Source of the DNA: Candidatus Sulfopaludibacter sp. SbA3
Lineage (GTDB): Bacteria > Acidobacteriota > Terriglobia > Bryobacterales > Bryobacteraceae
Length of the DNA: 32,574 bases
Direction of reading: 5' to 3'
Assembly (NCBI GenBank): GCA_945861625.1
Contig: CAMAVI010000038.1
Location: forward strand, 1 to 32,574
The position numbers and the translations under genes are program-made. The notes below the pieces were generated by a model. The model searched no databases, was not told the DNA's origin, and saw only the letters and a program-made list of their open reading frames with translations. This document shows positions 1-7,103 of the stretch, piece after piece. The number at the start of each line of letters is the position of its first letter. The stretch's first letter is position 1.

Positions 1-2
1 CA

Positions 3-113
3 GCGGTGGGCGATTTCATCAGAAAGTACAACCAGCAATGGTTGATGGCAAAGCTGGGTTACCGCTCACCGGCCCAGGCCCGGCGCGAGCACTTCCAGGC
101 GATAGCAGCGTGA
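3..113 (+). pseudogene. IS3-family transposase, C-terminal fragment (partial at window edge)
   Basis: Reading from base 3 gives 36 codons ending in TGA at 111-113, including the stretches DFIRKYNQQWL and GYRSPAQARREHF. This matches the end of the DDE integrase core of IS3-family OrfB proteins, which usually finish with a YN..W..... G..SP...R pattern. OrfB cuts and joins the IS ends. The 5' part lies outside the window, so whether the element is complete cannot be judged. It points toward, and ends just before, the broken 3' end of the sigma factor gene on the opposite strand. The family call rests on motif recognition over a short fragment. Confidence 0.75.
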
Positions 114-118
114 ACAAT

Positions 119-147
119 GTTGTGTCCAAAGAACCGGGTGCGCTACA
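119..147 (+). mobile_element. Right terminal inverted repeat of the IS3-family element
   Basis: Read inward from the sigma gene (complement strand), the sequence starts TGTAGCGCACCCGG and continues to TTTGGACAC. IS3-family ends, especially IS150-like ones, begin with TG and carry a CCC...TTGGACA pattern. The end falls where the sigma factor reading frame stops resembling its family, which supports a junction at about base 147. The left end and any target duplication are outside the window. Confidence 0.6.
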
Positions 148-640
148 CGGCGATCTCCGTCTGGCTGAGCGCCGAGAAGTAGGCGAGGTAAATCAGCCGC
201 CTCTGTTCGGAGGGAAGCTGTTCGAGACATGCTCTCACGACCGTGGTCCGCTGCGTCGTCAAACAGGACTCTTCGGGATCCTGCCGGGGATCGGGAATCG
301 TACCATCCACGAGTTCCGCCGACCGCGAGCGGCGGCCCTGGGCCGAGCGCAGCCAGTCGATCGCCCGGCTCCTGCAGATGGTGACCACCCAGGAAATCAC
401 CGTGCCGCGATCCAGCGAGTAACTGCCGGAGCAGCGCCAGATCTGGAGATAGACTTCCAGCGCGATGTCTTCGGCCAGCGAGGGATCGCGCAGGAAGCGG
501 ACGGCGATGCCATAAACCACGCTGCTGGTAGCGTCGTACAGCTCCGAAAAGGCGTCGTGGTCGCCCTGCGCGACTTTGCCAACGAGTTCCGCCAGCCGCT
601 CGCCTGGATAGTTGAGCTTCCCCGCCGTCCCAGCTGGCAT
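143..640 (-). pseudogene. ECF sigma-70 factor (SigK-like), truncated by an IS insertion
   Basis: The product is an extracytoplasmic-function sigma factor, which would direct RNA polymerase to stress or envelope promoters. Region 2 is clear (DAFSELYDATSSVVYGIAVR, then LRDPSLAEDIALEVYLQIW), followed by TICRSRAIDWLRS and the start of region 4 (LEQLPSEQRRLIYLAYF). The frame runs LSQTEIAV and stops, whereas family members continue through a second HTH helix of about 20-25 residues that reads the -35 element. That part is missing because an IS end replaces it. The start at 640 is chosen because a TATGAT hexamer lies 7 bases upstream; ATG 652 is also possible. No anti-sigma gene is visible; it may lie beyond the IS. 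The protein probably cannot recognise a -35 box. Confidence 0.8.
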
Positions 641-647
641 GACAGCG

Positions 648-653
648 ATCATA
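648..653 (-). promoter_or_regulatory. Extended -10 (TGgTATGAT), leaderless start of the sigma gene
   Basis: On the minus strand TG-g-TATGAT ends 7 bases before ATG 640. No Shine-Dalgarno sequence is present. Transcription would start at or next to the start codon. Confidence 0.4.
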
Positions 654-757
654 CCATGTGGATATGAAATCCAGATGAATTTGGATCACTGGTTCTTGAT
701 TCTTTTTTGTTTCTTGCTCGTTCAATCCGATTCCCACTGGTCCTCGTATAGCTGAGC

Positions 758-765
758 AAGGAGAG
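758..765 (+). promoter_or_regulatory. Strong Shine-Dalgarno site of the DUF4331 gene
   Basis: AAGGAGAG ends a few bases before ATG 770 and fixes the start. Confidence 0.7.
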
Positions 766-769
766 CAAC

Positions 770-2320
770 ATGAAACTCACTTCCAAAGCATTACTCATCG
801 GAGGCGCGCTCGCGGCAGCCGTTTTTGGTCTGCAGGCATCCAGCCATCGCGAAGCGCTCGCCGTTCTGAACGAGCCCTGCGCCGACAACACGGATACTTA
901 TGCGTGGGTCGCGCCGGGCGCGCACGACAAGCTGTATTTGATCATGGACTTCAACCCGCTGCATGAGCCGGGCCAGGGCAACCAGGGCCTCCGCGCCTGC
1001 AATGGTTATCGTTATGAATTCCACATCGGCAAGGGAGCCAGCCTCAAGGATCAGGTGGTCTACCGCGTGCAGTTTACCAACACGCTGAAGCCGGAAGCGG
1101 CACCCAGCCCCAGCGATCCCCTCGGCGGCGGAAACGAACTACTGTGGCAGCTCACGGGCGGCACGGAGACGATGAAGGTCACCCGCATTGACGCGTCGAA
1201 ACCGGGCAATGGCCGCGACGATGAGGATGAGGACGGCAACGGCAAGGACACAACCGTACTCGGCAACAATCTTCCGGTTCTGCCCAACAATCACGGTCCG
1301 CAGACGGACCGCCTGGTATACGGCCTTGGACCATTTCAGGGCTATGACTCCGGCAGCTCCGTGAGCCGCGAATTCGGACTCTACGATCAAACCTTTGTGA
1401 ATACGTTCATCCATAGGCTATCCAACGGCGGCCGTGTCATTGCCGGCCAATTCGACGATCCGTATCAACTCGACGAGAAAGGGATCTTCGACCTGGTGAA
1501 CCTCAACCGGGACGATCTGGGCGGAATTCCAGGCGCGCGGCGTCCTCCCGCGAAGGATGTCTTCACGGGGTTCAACATCTTCTCGATTGCTCTCGAGATT
1601 CCGATCAGCGACGTTTTTCCGGATGGCGTCCCGCACAATGGGGAAACCTTTTCCAATTCAACGGATAGCCTGCTCAGAGTATGGTCACGGATCATGCGGC
1701 AAGAGACTCAGACCGTAACCAACGGCAACATCATCACGGGCCTGAAGGGCTCCGGCGATTGGGTGCAGGTGGGGCGCAACGCGCTGCCGCTGTTCAACGC
1801 GGGCTTAGTGGGAACACAACGCCAGACGCTATATCTGCATAGCAACCCCATGAAGGACGTAACCAATTTTGGAGCGGACATCTTATTCCCGGTGCTGGTT
1901 CGCGACGCCGAAGCTCTGGGTATTTACGGCGCGCTGGGTGTTCCACCGGCGTCGGTGATGGCACTCAAGGGGCCGCGCGTGGACATCATCAACGCGATCA
2001 ACCCGGGGCGCCCGATCCCAATCGCGGACGGCTTCACCGGCGATGTGATCACGCTCGACGCAGCCACTGATTCCAGCTTCCCGAACGGACGCCGGATGGG
2101 TGGCGGCAGTGCGCCGAATCGCAATCAGGTGAACGTCAACAGCGTCCTGATCAGTCTGATTGTCGCGGGCAACCCGTCCGCCGGGCTGGCCAAAGGCGTC
2201 GAGGTCAACGACAAGGACTATCTGAGCGTGTTCCCCTTCCTGGCGCCGGCCCACCAGGGCCTGCTGCAAGGGCACGGGGGAACCAACGTTCCGACGGTAC
2301 CGAATATCCCCATTCCGTAG
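770..2320 (+). CDS. Exported DUF4331 family protein
   Basis: A 516-aa protein with an N-terminal signal peptide (MKLTSKALLIGGALAAAVFG...) followed at once by the SSHREA motif that marks DUF4331. Further family features are DNTDTYAWVAP and LIMDFNPLHEPG near residues 40-70. The biochemical role of the family is not known. The protein is expected outside the cytoplasmic membrane. An Asp/Glu/Gly-rich loop (GRDDEDEDGNGKD, near residues 147-159) could bind divalent metal, but this is inference. A strong AAGGAG site about 5-7 bases before the ATG supports the start. It is the first gene of a likely three-gene unit with a DUF4198 protein and a HupE/UreJ-type membrane protein, and is divergent from the sigma factor gene. 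Confidence 0.85.
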   Translation: MKLTSKALLIGGALAAAVFGLQASSHREALAVLNEPCADNTDTYAWVAPGAHDKLYLIMDFNPLHEPGQGNQGLRACNGYRYEFHIGKGASLKDQVVYRVQFTNTLKPEAAPSPSDPLGGGNELLWQLTGGTETMKVTRIDASKPGNGRDDEDEDGNGKDTTVLGNNLPVLPNNHGPQTDRLVYGLGPFQGYDSGSSVSREFGLYDQTFVNTFIHRLSNGGRVIAGQFDDPYQLDEKGIFDLVNLNRDDLGGIPGARRPPAKDVFTGFNIFSIALEIPISDVFPDGVPHNGETFSNSTDSLLRVWSRIMRQETQTVTNGNIITGLKGSGDWVQVGRNALPLFNAGLVGTQRQTLYLHSNPMKDVTNFGADILFPVLVRDAEALGIYGALGVPPASVMALKGPRVDIINAINPGRPIPIADGFTGDVITLDAATDSSFPNGRRMGGGSAPNRNQVNVNSVLISLIVAGNPSAGLAKGVEVNDKDYLSVFPFLAPAHQGLLQGHGGTNVPTVPNIPIP

Positions 2321-2337
2321 AAGTTGGATGGCCAGAA

Positions 2338-2372
2338 GGTGGAGCGGCTCCGTACCACGGCGCCGCTCCACC
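2338..2372 (+). other. Intercistronic hairpin between the DUF4331 and DUF4198 genes
   Basis: GGTGGAGCGGC (2338-2348) and GCCGCTCCACC (2362-2372) form a perfect 11-bp stem with a 13-base loop. No T-tract follows, so it is not a normal intrinsic terminator. It may stabilise the upstream mRNA or reduce read-through into the next gene. Confidence 0.55.
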
Positions 2373-2409
2373 GCGTGAGGTTGAATACCTGAGGTTCCGG
2401 AGGATGAAG

Positions 2410-3243
2410 ATGCGCACCAGAAAAACGTGGCCCGTACTGGCGTTGGCGGGTCTGCTCAGTGGCCGGCTGGCGGCCCACGATATGTGGATTGAACCGGCGA
2501 ACTTCACGCCCGCCGCCGGTGACATCGTCGGTGTGAAACTCAAAGTCGGCCAGGACTTGCTGGGCGATCCCTTGGTGCGCGACTCGCAGCTCATCAAACA
2601 GTTCATCGCCGAAGACTCCACGGGCCGCAAGCCGGTGGTGGGCAGGGACGGCGGCAATCCGGCGGGATTCATTCGCGCCGCGGGCCCCGGAGTTGTGGTG
2701 GTGGGCTACCACAGCAACCCCAGCTCCGTGGAAGAGACGGCGGAAAAGTTCAATCAATATCTAAAAGAAGAAGGGCTGGATTCCATCGCGCGCTTGCGCG
2801 CCAGCCGCCAGCAGACGAATGCCAGAGTGCGCGAGCGATTCACGCGCTGCGCCAAGAGCCTGGTGCTGACGGCGCCGGCATACCCGGCCCCGGGCAACGC
2901 CGCTCACGGCGACCGCGTGCTCGGTTTTCCGCTGGAGTTGGTGGCCGAAAGAAACCCCTATGCGGCGATTCCTGGCAAAGACCTCCCCTTCCGTTTGCTG
3001 TATGAAAACCGCCCCCTGGAAGGCGCGCTGGTGGTGGCGATGAACCGCCGCCATCCCATGGAGAAAATTTCGGCGCGCACGGGGAGTGACGGGCGCGTGG
3101 GCCTGGCTCTGCGGCCGGGCGGGATGTGGCTGGTGAAAGCCGTGCACATGGTGCCTGCTCCCGCCGGAACCGACGCCGATTGGCAGAGCTACTGGGCGTC
3201 GCTCACCTTTGAAGTGGGCACGGCCAACGCGGGGGGACTCTGA
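2410..3243 (+). CDS. Exported DUF4198 family protein
   Basis: A 277-aa protein with a signal peptide (MRTRKTWPVLALAGLL...) ending near LAAHD. The mature protein begins HDMWIEPANFTPAAG, the hallmark of DUF4198, a family often found beside nickel/cobalt or HupE-type transport genes and thought to act in the periplasm. The C-terminal part (near residues 190-270) has the GxxV and TGSDGRVGLALRPGGMWLV pattern of an immunoglobulin-like or CbiK-like fold. The start at 2410 is preferred over 2404 because GGAGG (2399-2403) touches ATG 2404 but lies the ideal 6 bases before ATG 2410. It is followed after 3 bases by the HupE/UreJ-type gene. The substrate is unknown. Confidence 0.8.
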   Translation: MRTRKTWPVLALAGLLSGRLAAHDMWIEPANFTPAAGDIVGVKLKVGQDLLGDPLVRDSQLIKQFIAEDSTGRKPVVGRDGGNPAGFIRAAGPGVVVVGYHSNPSSVEETAEKFNQYLKEEGLDSIARLRASRQQTNARVRERFTRCAKSLVLTAPAYPAPGNAAHGDRVLGFPLELVAERNPYAAIPGKDLPFRLLYENRPLEGALVVAMNRRHPMEKISARTGSDGRVGLALRPGGMWLVKAVHMVPAPAGTDADWQSYWASLTFEVGTANAGGL

Positions 3244-3246
3244 CCC

Positions 3247-4341
3247 ATGCGCTCTCTCACCACACGGTGGCTGCCGGTAGCGCTTGCCGCGTTGCTCGGC
3301 TGTGGCACGATTCGCGCGCATGAAATCGGCACGACACGCGTATCGGTCCTGCTGCAAGAGAACCGTAGGTATGAAATCGAAGTCGTGACCGATGCCAGCG
3401 CCTTGTCCGACAAGCTGGCCGCATCCACGGGCGGCGCAGCGCCCGCGAATCTCGACCCGTCCGGGTATAGGGCCTTGCTCGAAGGCTTCGACTCCACGTT
3501 CCGCCAACGGGTGAAGATTGGTTTTGACGATACGGAAGTCCAGCCGGCCGTTTCGTACAAAGTAGAACCGCCCGTGGACGCGGCCTCTGCCACGGCGGCC
3601 ACAATCCATCTGACAGGCGAGATCCCCGCGGGCGCGCGGAACTTCTCCTGGACCTTTGGCTGGACGTTTGCTTCCTACGCCCTCTCCATCCGGCACGCGG
3701 GGGCGGATCAGGCGGCAACCGAATGGCTGGAGGGAGGCCAGAGCAGCAAGCCCTTCGCGCTGGCAGCGCCCGCCAAGGCGGCCAGCCGGCTTGCCACCGC
3801 GTGGCTGTACCTGAAGCTCGGGTTCACGCACATCGTGCCGCTGGGGCTGGATCACATGCTGTTTGTACTCGGCATCTATCTGCTGAGCGGCCGCGCCCGC
3901 TCCGTGCTGTTGCAGGTGAGCGCTTTCACCGTGGCGCATTCGATCACGCTGGGGCTCAGCATGTACGGATTGATCAACGTATCGCCCGGCATCGTGGAGC
4001 CGCTGATCGCGATATCCATCGCTTACGTAGCCATCGAGAACATCTTTCTTTCCGAGCTGAAATCGTGGCGGGTCGCACTGGTATTCGCCTTCGGCCTGCT
4101 GCACGGCATGGGCTTCGCCGGCGCGCTAAAAGAACTGGGGCTGCCGCGGTCTGAATTCGTCACGGCCTTATTGACCTTCAACCTGGGCGTGGAAGCCGGG
4201 CAGTTGGCCGTGATCGGCGCGGCTTTTCTGCTGGTCGGATGGCACTACTCTCAGCGTGCCTGGTACCGCGGCCGCATCGTGGTTCCGGCGTCTGCCGCAA
4301 TCGCTTGTACGGCGGTGTACTGGACACTGGAACGAATATGA
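3247..4341 (+). CDS. HupE/UreJ-type membrane protein
   Basis: A 364-aa protein with a signal peptide (MRSLTTRWLPVALAALL...AHE), a periplasmic region to about residue 190, and then several membrane helices. The C-terminal part carries FTHIVPLGLDHMLFVLGIYL, SAFTVAHSITL, and FGLLHGMGFAGALKE, with the conserved His/Asp residues of the HupE/UreJ_2 family. HupE and UreJ proteins are linked to nickel uptake for hydrogenase and urease; this long form with an extracytoplasmic domain has no assigned substrate and no urease or hydrogenase gene is nearby. It starts 3 bases after the DUF4198 stop, so the two are likely co-translated. A terminator for the opposite strand begins at its stop codon. Confidence 0.85.
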   Translation: MRSLTTRWLPVALAALLGCGTIRAHEIGTTRVSVLLQENRRYEIEVVTDASALSDKLAASTGGAAPANLDPSGYRALLEGFDSTFRQRVKIGFDDTEVQPAVSYKVEPPVDAASATAATIHLTGEIPAGARNFSWTFGWTFASYALSIRHAGADQAATEWLEGGQSSKPFALAAPAKAASRLATAWLYLKLGFTHIVPLGLDHMLFVLGIYLLSGRARSVLLQVSAFTVAHSITLGLSMYGLINVSPGIVEPLIAISIAYVAIENIFLSELKSWRVALVFAFGLLHGMGFAGALKELGLPRSEFVTALLTFNLGVEAGQLAVIGAAFLLVGWHYSQRAWYRGRIVVPASAAIACTAVYWTLERI

Positions 4342-4385
4342 AAAACGGGGCAGTACCGGTGATGGTTCGCAACCGGTACTGCCCC
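4341..4385 (-). terminator. Intrinsic terminator of the minus-strand gene 4411-6585
   Basis: A perfect 14-bp stem (GGGGCAGTACCGGT at 4347-4360 with its complement at 4372-4385), an 11-base loop, and on the minus strand a following GTTTTT tract. It abuts the stop codon of the convergent HupE/UreJ gene and may stop transcripts from both sides. Confidence 0.85.
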
Positions 4386-4410
4386 GCGTGGGTTCTAAAT
4401 TCGTCAGCGG

Positions 4411-6585
4411 TTAATTAGCCAACGGATTGGGACGCATCTGGAACTTCACGAGCTTGGGCGCAACACCCTTGCCGCCTTCCATATGGAACGGCGCGCGGGT
4501 AGAGATCGGGGTGTAGATGCCCTTGCCCTTCCAGCCCGCGTTCGGATTGTCGATACGGCCGTCCAGACCCTTTGCGTAGTAGCCCATCGGATAGGGCACA
4601 CGCAGCGTGAGGTACTTGCCGTTATCCAGCACCAGCAGTCCCTCGGAGAGGTTGCCGGTGGCCAGCGGCACGTCCTTGCTGCCGAGGCCGAGCATGTCGA
4701 AGCGGTCCACGAAGTTGTAGTACGCCGAATCGGCTGAGCCGTTGTCCACCGCGCCCTTGTAGTTGGGACCGGGGAAGTTGTAGATCGACCAGCCTTCAGG
4801 ACAATGCTGGCCCTTGGCGGCTTCCGGACCGTTGAGCTTGGCCTTGCATTTGCTGCGGTCGAAGCTGGCGTACGCGCCGCTGGAGAGCGGCGTCCACACC
4901 ACGCCCTTGCTATCCACGTCCATGCCGCGCGGCGAGAACCCTTGCACCTTGGCCTTCGGGTTGTTGTAGGGAACTTCGTAGATTTCCGTCAACGCCGTCT
5001 CGGGCGGATGAGCACCAGGACTGAAGCGCCCCAGCGCGCCCGGGAAGCCCATCACGGTTCCCCAAACGGAGCCGTCGGGCGCCGGACCGTCGCCATAGAA
5101 CTGGACGTTGATGCGCTTGTCCTTGGCGGGATCGTCGGGTTGACCCGGTTCGGTGTAGGCGTCACGCTTGCCGTTGCCGTTGTAATCCAGCACGAACGCG
5201 CTCCAGCCCTGGGATACCTTCTCGTCGTGGGTCTTGTCCCACATCTTCGTGTCCAACCAACCCTCGACGCCCGCGGGACCGAACGAGGACCACAGAACGC
5301 CCTTATCGTCCATGTTGATGTGGCCCCAGGTGAAGCAGGTATCGATCGTCGAGGTCTCTTTGGTCTTCGGATCGTACATGATGACCCCGCGCTGGCCGGC
5401 GTTGATGGGCATCAATTTCGCCGACGGATGGTCGGAGCCCGCGCGGCACCAGGCCGGAGTTTCGGGCTTACGGACGCGACCGGCCGCCCATACGCGGGCC
5501 TTTTCATCCATGGCGAAACTATGGACGGTGGTCTGGCTGTTCCAAATGACTTCATCGCCCCAGAACGGCGAGGGTCCGGCCGGCGGGTTATTCGCCGAGC
5601 TGGGCGTCTGCGGATCGCGCGGCTTCAGCGGGATCTTGCTGGCCGAGTTCTTCACCGGATCGATCACCGCAAAGTAATCGGCGCTGTCTTCGAGGGCGCC
5701 GTAGATCGGCCCGTTGACGTTGATTGTCGGATTGCGCTTGTCGCTGGCGATCGCGTCATGCAAATAAACTTTGGGGTCGGCCCAGTCCCAGATGGTGACC
5801 ACGGCGTTGCGCTCTTTGCCCTGCGGGCGCGGCGGCACGGCATTGGGCAGCTCGCCCTTCGCAATGCGGTCGGACCAATCCGCGAACATGCCCAACGCGC
5901 GGTCGCGGCCCACTAGGCCCAAACGGGAATACATGCCGTTGCCGGCCTGGCCCGCTTTGATGCGCTGATCCCATGCAGCCTTGGAATCGTGGCCCTGCGT
6001 GAACATCTTGGGGACGTCGCGCGTGGCCTTATCGCCCATCTGATGGCAGCCGGTGCAGCCGTCGGTGTTCACGATGTTGCGGATCCACTCGCCCTGGCTC
6101 TTCATGTTCTCGGCGATGCCGTTACCCTTCGCGCCCGTGCCCGGGAAGTCGCTCTTGGGCGGCATCTGCATCAGCGAGTACCAATACAGCGCCGGATAGT
6201 ATTCGACGGCGGCCTTATTGTTGGGTGCCACGACCGCTTTCAGGTCCAGCGTCTTGCCCGGCGTGGTCTTCACCCTCGCCGAGTCCACCAAACCGTAGCC
6301 GCGCACGAACATGTTGTAGTTCGCCTTGGGAAGATCCGGCATCAGGTAACGCCCCTGGTCATCAGTAACAACAATACGGACGAACTTGGTCGGCAGGTCG
6401 AGGCTTTCCGCGACGACCCAAACGCCCGCTTCGGCGCCTTTGGAGCTGGTTACCACGCCGCCCACGTCGGTGGCGCCCACGTTCACGCCCGCCGCTTTTT
6501 GCTGGGCAGGCAGCAATCCGGCCAACACAGTAGCCAACAGGGCAATCACAGTAAAAATCCCCAAATACAGGACTTTCTTACTCAT
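4411..6585 (-). CDS. Exported multidomain protein: carboxypeptidase-regulatory-like, haem c and propeller-like regions
   Basis: A 724-aa protein with a signal or anchor segment (residues 4-27). Residues about 35-118 form a carboxypeptidase-regulatory-like beta-sandwich (DVGGVVTSSKGAEAGVWVV, VTDDQGRYLMPDLPKANY). A single haem c site, CTGCH, is at 177-181. The remainder, from about residue 290, has repeats of short beta motifs and lines such as GVLWSSFG, GVVWTPLSSG and SPRGMDVDSKG that resemble the streptogramin-lyase/Vgb type of propeller. It may be an extracytoplasmic redox or lactone-acting protein; the reaction is unknown. AGGAGG lies about 8 bases before the ATG. It follows a DUF6152 gene on the same strand. 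Confidence 0.75.
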   Translation of the reverse strand: MSKKVLYLGIFTVIALLATVLAGLLPAQQKAAGVNVGATDVGGVVTSSKGAEAGVWVVAESLDLPTKFVRIVVTDDQGRYLMPDLPKANYNMFVRGYGLVDSARVKTTPGKTLDLKAVVAPNNKAAVEYYPALYWYSLMQMPPKSDFPGTGAKGNGIAENMKSQGEWIRNIVNTDGCTGCHQMGDKATRDVPKMFTQGHDSKAAWDQRIKAGQAGNGMYSRLGLVGRDRALGMFADWSDRIAKGELPNAVPPRPQGKERNAVVTIWDWADPKVYLHDAIASDKRNPTINVNGPIYGALEDSADYFAVIDPVKNSASKIPLKPRDPQTPSSANNPPAGPSPFWGDEVIWNSQTTVHSFAMDEKARVWAAGRVRKPETPAWCRAGSDHPSAKLMPINAGQRGVIMYDPKTKETSTIDTCFTWGHINMDDKGVLWSSFGPAGVEGWLDTKMWDKTHDEKVSQGWSAFVLDYNGNGKRDAYTEPGQPDDPAKDKRINVQFYGDGPAPDGSVWGTVMGFPGALGRFSPGAHPPETALTEIYEVPYNNPKAKVQGFSPRGMDVDSKGVVWTPLSSGAYASFDRSKCKAKLNGPEAAKGQHCPEGWSIYNFPGPNYKGAVDNGSADSAYYNFVDRFDMLGLGSKDVPLATGNLSEGLLVLDNGKYLTLRVPYPMGYYAKGLDGRIDNPNAGWKGKGIYTPISTRAPFHMEGGKGVAPKLVKFQMRPNPLAN

Positions 6586-6614
6586 AAAGTCAGGCCTCCT
6601 CTAAAGGTCACAGG

Positions 6615-6637
6615 GAGCGGTCACAACACGACCGCTC
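6615..6637 (-). other. Hairpin in the leader of the 724-aa protein gene
   Basis: GAGCGGTC and GACCGCTC pair over a 7-base loop, about 30 bases before the start at 6585. There is no T-tract on the minus strand. It could be a leader structure or a processing site between the DUF6152 gene and the 724-aa gene. Confidence 0.35.
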
Positions 6638-6700
6638 TGGTTTTCGAGCATATCACTTTTCGGGGTGCAAGGGAGGGGGTGGCGTTCCCAGCGGTTTGTT

Positions 6701-7099
6701 CTATTTCGTCTTCGCCTGTTCGTTGGACGAGCCCGCGAACAGCTTCTTGCCATCCGGGAAGGTGACGGTATTCACATTCGCAGTGGGCGTGCCGTTGCGG
6801 GCCTGCCATCCATCCACCACCAGGACCGTGCCAGCGGGTAGATCTTCCTTCCGCCAGCCGCGCCGGATCAAGGCATTGGCGGCTCCGGTTTCCAAAGCCC
6901 AATTCACCACCTTGCCTTCGCTTTCGACATCGATATAAATCCAGGAATGCGGATTGGAGAACTTGACCTCGGTAACTTTGCCGGTCATCTTGACGGGCTT
7001 GTGCTGGTCGTACTCGGCGGTGAAAGAGTGATGCGCCAAGACCGTCGCGGTCATGATTAGAACCGTGATCGCGATCACGAAAATGTTCCTGGTCCTCAG
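6701..7099 (-). CDS. Small exported DUF6152 family protein (probable CTG start)
   Basis: About 132 aa: a short basic start, a hydrophobic segment (FVIAITVLIMTATVLA), then HHSFTAEYDQ. The mature part has the DUF6152 pattern VKMTGKVTEVKFSNPHSWIY, a small beta-rich domain; function unknown. A paralogue lies at 11450-11827. The start is uncertain. The stop of the upstream gene is at 7104-7106, and its last codons contain AAGGAGAGG. A CTG codon lies 7 bases after this site and gives a perfect signal peptide. A GTG at 7078 would also work, but with no ribosome site at the right distance. An ATG at 7183 lies inside the upstream gene and is unlikely. Confidence 0.75.
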   Translation of the reverse strand: MRTRNIFVIAITVLIMTATVLAHHSFTAEYDQHKPVKMTGKVTEVKFSNPHSWIYIDVESEGKVVNWALETGAANALIRRGWRKEDLPAGTVLVVDGWQARNGTPTANVNTVTFPDGKKLFAGSSNEQAKTK

Positions 7100-7103
7100 C
7101 GTG

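Noticed and set aside
2761..4104. 447-residue open frame on the minus strand
   Set aside because: It lies entirely antisense to the DUF4198 and HupE genes, has Arg/Gly/His-rich composition and shows no domain; it is a by-product of GC-rich coding sequence.
4804..5916. 370-residue open frame on the plus strand
   Set aside because: It is antisense to the 724-aa haem c protein, which has a ribosome site, a signal segment and a terminator; the plus frame has none.
6615..6637. Intrinsic terminator
   Set aside because: The minus strand has no T-run after the stem; the plus strand has TTTT 3 bases after it, but no plus-strand gene ends here.
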